A stretch of 64,000 nucleotides of DNA. Source: Ruminococcus gauvreauii (GTDB lineage: Bacteria; Bacillota; Clostridia; Lachnospirales; Lachnospiraceae). Where the stretch lies: contig NZ_CP102290.1 of the NCBI RefSeq assembly GCF_025151995.1, forward strand, positions 2,418,001 through 2,482,000. The letters are read 5' to 3'. Shown in pieces: positions 33,745 through 42,119 of the stretch; position 1 is the first letter of the stretch, and every line of letters starts with the position of its first letter. A program made the translations under genes and the position numbers. The notes beneath the pieces were generated by a model that saw nothing but the letters and a program-made list of their open reading frames with translations, had not been told where the DNA came from and did not search any database.

Positions 33745-35082
33745 ATGAGACTGAGGCTGCCGCCGCCGGTTTGGCTGATCATTGACAAACTCACACAGAA
33801 TGGATATGAGGCATATGCTGTCGGAGGGTGTGTGAGGGACAGTGTGCTGGACCGCTCACCGGACGACTGGGATATTACTACGTCAGCGACCCCCAAACAG
33901 GTAAAAGAACTGTTTTGTCATACCGTGGATACCGGGCTGGCGCACGGTACCGTAACCGTCCTCATCTCAGGGGAAGGCTTTGAGGTGACCACATACCGTA
34001 TTGACGGAAAGTATGAGGATGGCCGTCATCCGAAGGATGTGACTTTTACCCCAAACCTGTCGGAGGACTTGAAACGCCGGGATTTTACGATCAATGCGAT
34101 GGCGTACAGCCCGGCTGCCGGACTGGTCGATAAATTCGGCGGCATGCAGGATCTGCAGAGACATAGAATTCGCTGTGTGGGTGAACCCGCACAGCGTTTC
34201 AATGAGGATGCCCTGCGCATCCTGAGGGCGGTCCGGTTCTCGGCCCAGCTGGGATTTAAGATTGAGGATAATACCAGAAAAGCAATTCAGGAGCTGGCTC
34301 CTACACTGTCAAGAATCAGTGCGGAGAGGATTCAGACAGAGCTCGTGAAGCTGCTGATGTCGCCGCGGCCCGCCATGATCCGTGAGGCATATGAGACGAA
34401 TATCACAGCAGTCATACTGCCGGAGTTTGATGCGATGATGCATACCTCTCAGAATAATCCCCATCATATGTTTTCGGTGGGGGAACACACATTGGAAACA
34501 CTGCGTTACGCTGAGGAGGACAGGATACTGAGAATCGCAGCGCTGCTGCACGATGTCGGAAAACCTGCAGTGAGGACCACGGATGAAAAGGGCATTGACC
34601 ACTTTAACGGTCATCATAAGGCTGGGGCAAAACTGACAAGAAACATCCTGAAGCGCCTGAAATTTGACAATGAGACGACCGATCAGGTGGAGCGGCTCGT
34701 ATACTGGCATGATACAAGAACGCAGCCGGAAGAGCGTCTTGTCAGACGCGCGGTGTACCGTATCGGCGAGGACCTGTTTCCGCGCCTTCTGAAGCTGCAG
34801 TATGCCGATACAATGGCGCAGAGCGGCTGGTACAGGCAGGAGAAGTTAAGACGCCTGGAAGAGGTCGGCATGCTGTTTGAAAAAATCATATCTGATCAGC
34901 AGTGTATATCCCTGAAGACGTTAAAGCTGTCGGGAGGGGACCTTATAGCGCTTGGCATGAAACCGGGACCGGAGATCGGCATTGTCTTGCAGGAAGCGCT
35001 TGAACAGGCACTTGATGATCCTTCACGAAACACGAGAGAGTATATGCTGGCATTTGCAGAGAAGAGAACGGCAGGCAGATAA
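33745..35082 (+). CDS. cca: CCA tRNA nucleotidyltransferase with HD domain
   Basis: 445 residues. Adds or repairs the 3' CCA of tRNA. The head domain shows YAVGGCVRDSVL and the metal-binding D41-W-D43; RRDFTINAMA and RFNEDALRILRAVRFSAQLG follow. An HD domain lies in the second half (HHMFSVGEHTLETL, AALLHDVGKP). ATG 33745 has AAAGGAG. The tRNA genes at 48535 and 48706 lack an encoded CCA, so this enzyme is needed for them. Confidence 0.94.
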   Translation: MRLRLPPPVWLIIDKLTQNGYEAYAVGGCVRDSVLDRSPDDWDITTSATPKQVKELFCHTVDTGLAHGTVTVLISGEGFEVTTYRIDGKYEDGRHPKDVTFTPNLSEDLKRRDFTINAMAYSPAAGLVDKFGGMQDLQRHRIRCVGEPAQRFNEDALRILRAVRFSAQLGFKIEDNTRKAIQELAPTLSRISAERIQTELVKLLMSPRPAMIREAYETNITAVILPEFDAMMHTSQNNPHHMFSVGEHTLETLRYAEEDRILRIAALLHDVGKPAVRTTDEKGIDHFNGHHKAGAKLTRNILKRLKFDNETTDQVERLVYWHDTRTQPEERLVRRAVYRIGEDLFPRLLKLQYADTMAQSGWYRQEKLRRLEEVGMLFEKIISDQQCISLKTLKLSGGDLIALGMKPGPEIGIVLQEALEQALDDPSRNTREYMLAFAEKRTAGR

Positions 35083-35127
35083 AAATACGGGAATGAACGC
35101 CTGGCGCAGAGTGCTCCGACATAAATT

Positions 35128-35156
35128 GTATATTTTTTACCCCTTCAACATAAGAT
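35128..35156 (+). promoter_or_regulatory. Putative sigma-E promoter of the CotS-like gene
   Basis: GTATATT (35128-35134), a 14-bp spacer, then CATAAGAT (35149-35156), close to the mother-cell sigma-E consensus boxes. The overlapping CATAAGATA also fits a sigma-K -10. Confidence 0.65.
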
Positions 35157-35185
35157 AGAAAGAGCTTATGGTGAGGGGGTTTATT

Positions 35186-36187
35186 ATGTACGATTATGGG
35201 TTAAGTGTAATGGAACAGTATGGACTGACGGTAAAGTCATCGTACCGGGGGCGCGGGGCGCTGATCTGTGAAACACAGCGCGGGCTTAAGATCGTGAAAG
35301 AGTACCGTGGATCGGAAAAGAAACTGGAGGCTCAGAGAAAACTTCAGCTGCACATCCTGGAGAGCGGGGAAACGAGAGTGGACTGTGTGCTGGAAAATGA
35401 GGAAGGAAAGCTGGTATCCAGCGACAGGGACGGTATTCCTTATGTGGTAAGAGAATGGTTTACGGGGAGAGAATGCGATACAAAATCCGCAAGTGATATT
35501 CTTGAAGGGGTGAAGGCGCTGGCCCGGTTACATAGTGTGATGCAAATGCCGCTGGAGGAGAATTACCGGAAGGAGTCTCTCCTGGATGAATGTACACGGC
35601 ATAATCGGGAGATTAGGAAAATAGGCAATTTTATCCGAAAGAAGAATTCAAGAACAGATTTTGAAATGCAGCTTCTGCGCTGCATGGACAGCTTTCTGAA
35701 ACAGGGGGAGACGGCAGTGGAACAGCTGGAACGCTCCGGATATCAGGAGCTGTACCGGACGGCGATGGAAAGGGGCAGCGTCTGCCACGGTGAGTGCAAT
35801 CAGCACAATATAATATGGACGGGCGGTCGCCCCACACTGATCAATTATGAAAAATGGAACTATGATGTCCAGATAGCGGACCTGTATCAGTTTATGAGAA
35901 AAATACTGGAGAAACATAACTGGGATACCGGGCTTGGAAAAAGCATGCTCAATGGATATCACAGCGTTAAACCGCTTTCTGAGGAGGAAGTGCTCAATCT
36001 GAAGATCAGGCTTTCTTATCCCTGGAAATTCTGGAAACTGGTCAATTACTATGCAAATAATCACAAAGCCTGGATATCCGGACGCAATTCGGAAAAACTG
36101 CAGCTCGTGATGCGGCAGCAGAAGGCATGGTCAGAATTTCTAAAAACCTGTTTTTCTGATTTCCTTTTTTCGTCAGATACGCTATAA
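35186..36187 (+). CDS. CotS-family spore coat protein (kinase-like fold)
   Basis: 333 residues from ATG 35186, six bases after GAGGGGG. Members of the CotS/YutH family have an aminoglycoside-phosphotransferase-like fold and sit in the spore coat or help assemble it. Visible kinase-like pieces: a modified N-lobe (GALICETQRGLKIVKEYRG), the catalytic-loop-like VCHGECNQHNIIW and INYEKWNYDVQIADLYQF in place of the DFD region. A sigma-E-like promoter supports mother-cell expression. Confidence 0.82.
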   Translation: MYDYGLSVMEQYGLTVKSSYRGRGALICETQRGLKIVKEYRGSEKKLEAQRKLQLHILESGETRVDCVLENEEGKLVSSDRDGIPYVVREWFTGRECDTKSASDILEGVKALARLHSVMQMPLEENYRKESLLDECTRHNREIRKIGNFIRKKNSRTDFEMQLLRCMDSFLKQGETAVEQLERSGYQELYRTAMERGSVCHGECNQHNIIWTGGRPTLINYEKWNYDVQIADLYQFMRKILEKHNWDTGLGKSMLNGYHSVKPLSEEEVLNLKIRLSYPWKFWKLVNYYANNHKAWISGRNSEKLQLVMRQQKAWSEFLKTCFSDFLFSSDTL

Positions 36188-36219
36188 TAGGAGAAAAGAA
36201 GCTGGTAGGAGGTACCTTT

Positions 36220-37950
36220 ATGAACTATAAGGAAACATATGAATTGTGGGTGAATTCACCTTACTTTGACGAAGAAACCAAGGCAGAGCTGAAAAGTATT
36301 GCAGATGATGAACAGGAAATCAAAGAACGTTTTTATAAGGACCTTGAATTTGGTACGGCCGGTCTCCGCGGTGTGATCGGTGCAGGGACCAACCGTATGA
36401 ATAGTTACGTCGTAAGAAAGACCACGCAGGGGCTTGCCAACTATATTGCCGGGCTGAATGCGAAAGACCAGGGGGTGGCCATTGCATTTGATTCCAGGCG
36501 GATGTCTCCCGAATTTGCAAATGAAGCAGCGCTGTGTCTGGCAGCGAACGGAATCAAAGCCTATATTTTTGAATCGCTGCGTCCGACTCCGGAACTCTCC
36601 TATGCAGTTCGTAAGCTTGGATGTATCGCCGGTATCAATATCACAGCCAGCCATAACCCGCCGGAATATAATGGATATAAAGTATACTGGGAGGACGGTG
36701 CCCAGATCACACCGCCTCATGATTCCGGAATCATGGATGAAGTACAGAAAGTCACGGATTACAATGACGTGAAGACGATGGACAAAGATGCAGCTCAAAA
36801 ATCTGGTATGTACGTTGTCATCGGCCGGGAAGTTGACGATGCTTATATGGAGGAACTGAAAAGTCAGGTGCTTCATATGGATGCGATCCGCGAGACTGCA
36901 AAGGATCTGAAGATCGTGTACAGCCCGCTTCATGGCACCGGAAATATTCCGGCACGCCGTGTCCTTCAGGAGCTTGGTTTCGAGCATGTGTACGTCGTAA
37001 AAGAGCAGGAGCTTCCGGATGGGGAATTCCCGACTGTCAGCTACCCGAATCCTGAGGCGGAAGAGGCGTTTGCCCTTGGATTAAAGCTTGCGAAGGAAGT
37101 GGATGCAGATCTGGTACTTGCAACAGACCCGGATGCTGACCGTCTTGGTGTTTATGTGAAAGACCGGGAAGGGGAATATCACACATTGACAGGGAACATG
37201 TCCGGCTGTCTTCTTGCGGATTATGAGATCGGACAGAAAAAAGCCCTGAGAGGCCTGCCGGATGACGGAGCGCTGATTAAAACTATCGTAACGACGAATA
37301 TGGCGGATGCGATTGCCAAATACTATGGTGTGAAATTAATCGAGGTTCTGACCGGATTTAAATTTATCGGACAGCAGATTCTGGGCTTTGAACAAAATAA
37401 GAATGGGACATACCTCTTCGGTTTTGAGGAGAGCTACGGATGCCTGATCGGAACCCATGCGAGAGATAAAGATGCCATCGTTGCAACAATGGCACTGTGT
37501 GAGGCGGCAGCCTACTATAAGACTCAGGGCAAAACCCTCTGGGACGCAATGATCGACATGTATGAACGCTACGGTTATTATAAGGATGATATTAAGTCTA
37601 TCACTCTGAAGGGGATCGAAGGTCTGGAAAAGATCCAGGAAATCTTAAGCGGGCTTCGGGAAAATCCTCCTGTTAAAATCGGAGATTACGATGTTCTGTC
37701 CGTGAGGGATTATCAGAAAGACACGATTACGGATACGGCAACCGGCGAAGTGCAGCCGACCGGACTGCCGAAGTCCAATGTTCTGTACTATGACCTGACG
37801 GACGATGCATGGGTCTGCGTACGGCCATCGGGGACAGAGCCGAAGGTTAAATTCTATTATGGTATCAAAGGAACATCTCTGACGGATGCTGACGCGAAAT
37901 CAGATGCCCTTGGCAAAGAAGTGCTCGCCATGATCGACCGTATGATGTAA
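36220..37950 (+). CDS. pgcA: Phosphoglucomutase/phosphomannomutase
   Basis: 576 residues. Interconverts glucose-1- and glucose-6-phosphate for wall glycans and glycogen. Motifs: FGTAGLRGVIG, the phosphoserine loop TASHNPPEYNGYK (Ser144), the metal loop ATDPDADRLG, FGFEESYGCL and the phosphate-binding RPSGTEPK. The ATG follows GTAGGAGG; a TATAAT at 36183 and a stop shared with the CotS-like region suggest its own promoter. Confidence 0.95.
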   Translation: MNYKETYELWVNSPYFDEETKAELKSIADDEQEIKERFYKDLEFGTAGLRGVIGAGTNRMNSYVVRKTTQGLANYIAGLNAKDQGVAIAFDSRRMSPEFANEAALCLAANGIKAYIFESLRPTPELSYAVRKLGCIAGINITASHNPPEYNGYKVYWEDGAQITPPHDSGIMDEVQKVTDYNDVKTMDKDAAQKSGMYVVIGREVDDAYMEELKSQVLHMDAIRETAKDLKIVYSPLHGTGNIPARRVLQELGFEHVYVVKEQELPDGEFPTVSYPNPEAEEAFALGLKLAKEVDADLVLATDPDADRLGVYVKDREGEYHTLTGNMSGCLLADYEIGQKKALRGLPDDGALIKTIVTTNMADAIAKYYGVKLIEVLTGFKFIGQQILGFEQNKNGTYLFGFEESYGCLIGTHARDKDAIVATMALCEAAAYYKTQGKTLWDAMIDMYERYGYYKDDIKSITLKGIEGLEKIQEILSGLRENPPVKIGDYDVLSVRDYQKDTITDTATGEVQPTGLPKSNVLYYDLTDDAWVCVRPSGTEPKVKFYYGIKGTSLTDADAKSDALGKEVLAMIDRMM

Positions 37951-37962
37951 TCGGAGGATTTC

Positions 37963-38667
37963 ATGGAGAAGATATATTCATTTGAAGAACTGACAGAGAT
38001 CATTGCAAGACTGCGAAGTCCCGAAGGATGCCCGTGGGACCGCGAGCAGACGCATGAGAGTCTCAGGACGTGCATGGTCGAGGAGGCCTACGAGGTGGTT
38101 GACGGGATACGCATCCTCTCGGAGACAGGATCGTGGGACAACCTCTGTGAGGAGCTGGGGGATGTACTGCTGCAGGTACTGATGCACAGCCTGATCGCGG
38201 AGGAAGAAGGGCTGTTTGGGCTTAATGATGTGATTCAGGGAATCAGTGAAAAGATGATCCGCAGGCATCCGCATGTGTTCGGGGATCAGACGGCAGGTGA
38301 TTCCGAACAGGTTCTGGTGAATTGGGAGGAGATCAAAAAACAGGAAAAGAAGGATCAGGCTGAGGGTTCGCAGCTGCGTGCAGTACCCCACAGTCTGCCG
38401 GCTTTGATCCGCACATCCAAGGTTCTGAAAAAGATAGAGAACCTTGGCGGTGACTGTCCCAGCGAGAGTGACAGCATACGCAGCGCCCGCAGGTGTCTGG
38501 ACGTGCTGGAGAGCGGCGGCGGTGAGGACGATGCAGAGGTAATCGGCCGGCTGCTCGGCGAAATCTGCAACGTATCCAGAAAGCGTAAAGTCCATGCGGA
38601 GCAGGCGCTTGCAGATTATCTGGAAGGGACGATTAAAAAAGCAGAATTCCTTGACAAACCCATGTAA
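37963..38667 (+). CDS. mazG: Nucleoside triphosphate pyrophosphohydrolase MazG
   Basis: 234 residues. Cleans non-canonical NTPs. The first half has the MazG core: SPEGCPWDREQTHESLRTCM, EEAYEVVDGI and ELGDVLLQVLMHS. The second half is a degenerate repeat with HSLPALIRTSKVLKK. It is 12 bp after pgcA and leads the conserved mazG-hup-rqcP-yabP cluster. Confidence 0.93.
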   Translation: MEKIYSFEELTEIIARLRSPEGCPWDREQTHESLRTCMVEEAYEVVDGIRILSETGSWDNLCEELGDVLLQVLMHSLIAEEEGLFGLNDVIQGISEKMIRRHPHVFGDQTAGDSEQVLVNWEEIKKQEKKDQAEGSQLRAVPHSLPALIRTSKVLKKIENLGGDCPSESDSIRSARRCLDVLESGGGEDDAEVIGRLLGEICNVSRKRKVHAEQALADYLEGTIKKAEFLDKPM

Positions 38668-38774
38668 ACGTTATATAAATATTGAGTAGGGTTTATCCGA
38701 TTTTGTTTGATTGATACAAAAGGATCATAAAACCGTAAGAAATGAGAATAGAAGATTTCAGAGGAGGAATACTC

Positions 38775-39053
38775 ATGAACAAGACAGAATTAATTGCAGC
38801 TATGGCTGACCAGGCAGAATTATCCAAAAAAGATGCAGAAGCTGCACTGAAAGCATTCGTAGATGTGATCGCAGCAGAGTTAAAGAAGGGTGAAAAAGTT
38901 CAGCTGGTTGGTTTCGGCACTTTTGAAGTGGCCGAAAGAGCTGCAAGAGAGGGCAGAAATCCTCAGACAGGAAAAACAATGAAGATTGAAGCTTCGAAGG
39001 CACCTAAATTTAAAGCGGGAAAAGCTTTAAAAGATATGGTGAACGAAAAATAA
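38775..39053 (+). CDS. hup: DNA-binding protein HU
   Basis: 92 residues: MNKTELIAAMADQAELSKKD, the arm region VGFGTFEVAERAAREGRNPQ and TGKTMKIEASKAPKFKAGKA. Dimeric nucleoid protein. ATG 38775 follows GAGGAGG; the 11-residue upstream extension is not translated from a good site. An intrinsic terminator follows. Confidence 0.97.
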   Translation: MNKTELIAAMADQAELSKKDAEAALKAFVDVIAAELKKGEKVQLVGFGTFEVAERAAREGRNPQTGKTMKIEASKAPKFKAGKALKDMVNEK

Positions 39054-39067
39054 TTTAAGTAACCATC

Positions 39068-39098
39068 GGAGGGACAAGCAATTGTCTCTCCTTTTTTT
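39068..39098 (+). terminator. Intrinsic terminator after hup
   Basis: GGAGGGACAA (39068-39077) pairs with TTGTCTCTCC (39082-39091) around GCAA, followed by seven T. Confidence 0.88.
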
Positions 39099-39128
39099 GA
39101 CGGAAATGAAATACGGAGGTAAGAATAT

Positions 39129-39368
39129 ATGAGACTGGATAAGTTTCTGAAGGTATCACGCCTGATCAAACGGCGTACGGTGGCAAATGAAGCGTGTGAT
39201 GCGGGCAGGGTTCTCGTGAACGGCAATCCGGCAAAGGCATCGGTCAAGGTAAAATCAGGAGATATCCTGGAAATACAGTTTGGCTCTAAGACAGTAAAAG
39301 TGGAGGTGCTGGATGTGAAGGAGACGGTTAAAAAAGAAGAGGCGGAAAGTCTTTACCGCTATCTGTAG
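39129..39368 (+). CDS. rqcP: RqcP (YabO), S4-domain ribosome quality control factor
   Basis: 79 residues forming one S4 RNA-binding domain: MRLDKFLKVSRLIKRRTVAN and GRVLVNGNPAKASVKVKSGD. RqcP works with RqcH in C-terminal Ala-tailing on obstructed 50S subunits. Position between hup and yabP matches the Firmicute order. A GGAGGTAAG site precedes the ATG. Confidence 0.92.
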   Translation: MRLDKFLKVSRLIKRRTVANEACDAGRVLVNGNPAKASVKVKSGDILEIQFGSKTVKVEVLDVKETVKKEEAESLYRYL

Positions 39369-39404
39369 GTTCGCCGTGCGTACCGGTGATGTTTTCAGCC
39401 GGAG

Positions 39405-39433
39405 GCATAACGGAAAGCAAACCCCCATATAAT
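39405..39433 (+). promoter_or_regulatory. Putative sigma-E promoter of yabP-yabQ
   Basis: GCATAAC (39405-39411), exactly 14 bp, CATATAAT (39426-39433); close to the sigma-E boxes. The Bacillus yabPQ genes are known to be sigma-E dependent. Confidence 0.65.
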
Positions 39434-39462
39434 GAAAAAGAGACGTGTATGGGGAGAATGAT

Positions 39463-39747
39463 ATGGAGGAGGCAACGCGCAAGGAACACGGGCTTACGCT
39501 GGATGGACGGAGAGCCGGTAAGATTACCGGTGTCGTAGATGTGGTATCTTTTGATCCGGAGATGATCCTGCTGGAGACATCTCAGGGGATGCTGACGATC
39601 AAGGGCCAGGAGCTGCATGTGAGCCGCCTGTATCTGGAAAAGGGAGAAGTAGACGTAGAGGGTCTTTTCCAGAGCATGGTTTATTCGGATGATGGAAATT
39701 ATGGGCGCAGGCAGAAGGGCAGTCTGGTCAAAAGACTGTTCAAATAA
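39463..39747 (+). CDS. yabP: Sporulation protein YabP
   Basis: 94 residues: HGLTLDGRRAGKITGVVDVV, then ILLETSQGMLTIKGQELHVS and KGEVDVEGLFQSMVYS. A YabP/YqfC-family mother-cell sporulation protein of unclear biochemistry. ATG 39463 lies six bases after GGGGAG. Confidence 0.92.
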   Translation: MEEATRKEHGLTLDGRRAGKITGVVDVVSFDPEMILLETSQGMLTIKGQELHVSRLYLEKGEVDVEGLFQSMVYSDDGNYGRRQKGSLVKRLFK

Positions 39748-39750
39748 AGC

Positions 39751-40185
39751 ATGAGCGCATATATGAGCAGCGAGCTGCTGCTGTTTGCAAAATCCCTCTG
39801 GTACGGAGCTGTTATGCTGTTAGGGTATGATTTCTTTCGTATTATACGTCGCGTCATACATCACCGGCCGGTTTGGGTCATTACAGAGGATCTCTGCTAT
39901 TGGATTGGCAGCGGATTCTTTTTATTTTCCAGGATATACCAGGAAAATAACGGGGTTCTGCGCGGATATTTCTTTGTAGGGATCCTGCTCGGCATGGTGT
40001 TATATCATTATACGCTCAGCGGCTGCCTGGTGCGTTTTACAGCGCTCTTTTTGAATAAAATAAAAGAATTTTTTCGAATGCTGACAAAGAAGATAATATT
40101 TTTGATAAAAAGGTTGAAATTTTTGGTATTACGATGTAAAATTTCTTTATCTAGGTTATTATGTAGATTATTGCGAAAGTCGTGA
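39751..40185 (+). CDS. yabQ: Spore cortex protein YabQ
   Basis: 144 residues with about three or four membrane helices in the first 90 residues (LWYGAVMLLGYDFFRIIRR, FFVGILLGMVLYH) and a very basic tail of Lys/Arg/Leu. YabQ is a membrane protein required for cortex formation in Bacillus. Starts three bases after yabP. Confidence 0.88.
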   Translation: MSAYMSSELLLFAKSLWYGAVMLLGYDFFRIIRRVIHHRPVWVITEDLCYWIGSGFFLFSRIYQENNGVLRGYFFVGILLGMVLYHYTLSGCLVRFTALFLNKIKEFFRMLTKKIIFLIKRLKFLVLRCKISLSRLLCRLLRKS

Positions 40186-40191
40186 GGTCAT

Positions 40192-40515
40192 ATGAGTTCA
40201 AAAAAAAGTTCAGCAAAAATGAGAGCAAAGCGCAGCCAGAGGTATAATAAAATAACAATGGTTGGCATCAGTATCGTCGTATGCATGCTGTTAGTCGTGT
40301 TGTTCGTCCAGGGTCAGTCCGTGAAGGAGAGGATTTCAGCAAATACTCAGAAACAGGATGAACTTGCTCAACAGATAGAAGATGAGAATAAACGTACAGA
40401 AGATATTGAAAACATGCAGGAATACATGCAGAGTGATGAATATATTGAGAAGATAGCCAAGGAAAAGATCGGTCTGGTGAAAGAAAACGAAATTATTTTT
40501 AAAGAGGCAGATTAG
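40192..40515 (+). CDS. divIC: Cell-division protein DivIC/FtsB-like
   Basis: 107 residues: basic cytoplasmic start, one membrane helix (about 22-41), an extracytoplasmic coiled coil and the family's C-terminal region YIEKIAKEKIGLVKENEIIF. A septal divisome protein that partners FtsL and DivIB. Position after yabQ matches Bacillus. Confidence 0.88.
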   Translation: MSSKKSSAKMRAKRSQRYNKITMVGISIVVCMLLVVLFVQGQSVKERISANTQKQDELAQQIEDENKRTEDIENMQEYMQSDEYIEKIAKEKIGLVKENEIIFKEAD

Positions 40516-40522
40516 AATTTTT

Positions 40523-40588
40523 TGTCTAAAATTTCTTTGGACTGCCAGTGTGTATTTGACAAGTTTCTTATAATAAAGCATCTATAAT
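40523..40588 (+). promoter_or_regulatory. spoIIE promoter with 21-bp spacer and Spo0A-box-like site
   Basis: TTGACA (40556-40561) and TATAAT (40583-40588) are 21 bp apart. TGTCTAA (40523-40529) differs by one base from the Spo0A box TGTCGAA. An extra TATAAT at 40569-40574 is 7 bp from the -35, too close to pair with it. Confidence 0.7.
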
Positions 40589-40630
40589 AAATCTCTGAGA
40601 GTATATATATGATAAGGGGGTTTATGCCAG

Positions 40631-42109
40631 ATGCAGGATTTAATCATTGCCATGCTCGCGATCAGTGCGATACTGATACTTCGGGACATGGCAAAAATTG
40701 TCTTTTGGGGGAGAAAAAAGGAAGATCCCGTCTACGACTGTCATCCGCAGAAGGAACGGATGGAACAGTATGCACAGTCATTGCAGAAACTGGCAGACAC
40801 GTTTTATCAGATGCCGTGCCGGAGGGAGCGCCTGAGCAACAGCGAGATAGAAGGGATCTTCGCAAAAATGCAGGATAAACTCTGCAGCAGATGTCCGAAA
40901 AAGGAAATCTGCTGGAGGCAGCAAAGCATAATGACGTGTCAGAAGGTGTGTGACATGCTCTGCCTGATCGAGGAGGGCAATGCGGAGAAAATTTTAAGGG
41001 CACAGGGAGACTGGTATGCAGACTGCCTGAATGCAGGCAAATTCGTGGAATACCTGCAGGATGAATTCCAGAACGCAAGGCAGAATCTGATATGGAATAA
41101 CCGACAGATAGAAAACAGGGTTGCAGTTGCAGAGCAGTTAAACGAAGTTGCACATACGATTCAGAAAGTTGCGGCAGATTTGTATGATATTGCAGCAGTC
41201 TCCGGAGATATGGAGCAGCGGGTCAAAAAGATCATGCAGAAGCGGCACGTGCTTGTAAAGCAGATATGGATGATGGAAAAGCCGGATGAGAAGATGAAAC
41301 TCTTTCTGACAATGCGGGTCAGAGGAGGACAGTGCATCGCAGTCAGTGAAGTGGCTTCCATACTGTCGGAGATGTACGACCGCAGACTCGTCCCGGCAAG
41401 GGACAGCCGGGCCATCGTGAACAGCGATGTGCGTACGGTATTGTTTGTGGAAGACACGAATTATAAAGTGCTATATGGTGTGGCCAAGGTCACAAAGGAA
41501 AATGAAACAGTGTCCGGTGATAATTATGTCTGCACACAGGGAGAAGAACAGTTTGTCATGTGCCTGTCGGATGGAATGGGGTCAGGGCTGGAGGCGTGCC
41601 AGGAGAGCGAGGCGGTAGTGGAGATTCTGGAACAGTTTCTCACAACCGGATTTTCGCGGGAGACGGCCGCGCGTATGCTGAACTCGGCGCTTGTGCTGCA
41701 GCGCAGGGATGGAATGTACTCGACCGTCGACATCTGTGCATTGAATCTTTACACCGGAGTATGTGAGTTTTTAAAAGCGGGAGCTGCCACGACATTTATC
41801 AAACGTGACCAGTGGGTGGAGGCGATCTCATCGACGACGCTTGCCGCGGGACTGCTGCAGCAGATGGATTTTGAGACGACTACGAAAAAGATGTATGACG
41901 GGGATTATCTGATTATGGTAACAGACGGGGTGCTGGATGCACTTCCGAAAGAGAGGGAAGAGGAGACGATGAAGGAGATCATTCTGCAGGTACATAGCAC
42001 GCAGCCCAGAGAAGTAGGGCGCAATATCATGGAAAAAGTCATGGGATACTGTGGTTACCGCGCAGGGGATGATATGACAGTGCTTGTGGCGGGTGTCTGG
42101 AGAAAATAG
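40631..42109 (+). CDS. spoIIE: SpoIIE-type PP2C phosphatase, compact form
   Basis: 492 residues. SpoIIE dephosphorylates SpoIIAA-P to release sigma-F in the forespore. The PP2C domain shows CLSDGMGSGLEA, MVTDGVLDA and GDDMTVLVAG. A cysteine set C85-x2-C88-x5-C94-W matches the region before the phosphatase in SpoIIE. However, the N-terminus has a single membrane helix (about 3-19), whereas Bacillus SpoIIE has ten helices and about 830 residues. The ATG at 40631 follows AAGGGGG. Gene position (divIC-spoIIE-tilS) and promoter support the assignment. Confidence 0.85.
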   Translation: MQDLIIAMLAISAILILRDMAKIVFWGRKKEDPVYDCHPQKERMEQYAQSLQKLADTFYQMPCRRERLSNSEIEGIFAKMQDKLCSRCPKKEICWRQQSIMTCQKVCDMLCLIEEGNAEKILRAQGDWYADCLNAGKFVEYLQDEFQNARQNLIWNNRQIENRVAVAEQLNEVAHTIQKVAADLYDIAAVSGDMEQRVKKIMQKRHVLVKQIWMMEKPDEKMKLFLTMRVRGGQCIAVSEVASILSEMYDRRLVPARDSRAIVNSDVRTVLFVEDTNYKVLYGVAKVTKENETVSGDNYVCTQGEEQFVMCLSDGMGSGLEACQESEAVVEILEQFLTTGFSRETAARMLNSALVLQRRDGMYSTVDICALNLYTGVCEFLKAGAATTFIKRDQWVEAISSTTLAAGLLQQMDFETTTKKMYDGDYLIMVTDGVLDALPKEREEETMKEIILQVHSTQPREVGRNIMEKVMGYCGYRAGDDMTVLVAGVWRK

Positions 42110-42119
42110 GAGAAAAAAT

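Noticed and set aside
40609..40878. 89-codon frame overlapping the spoIIE start
   Set aside because: Different frame from spoIIE with composition unlike a protein; spoIIE has the properly spaced ribosome site.
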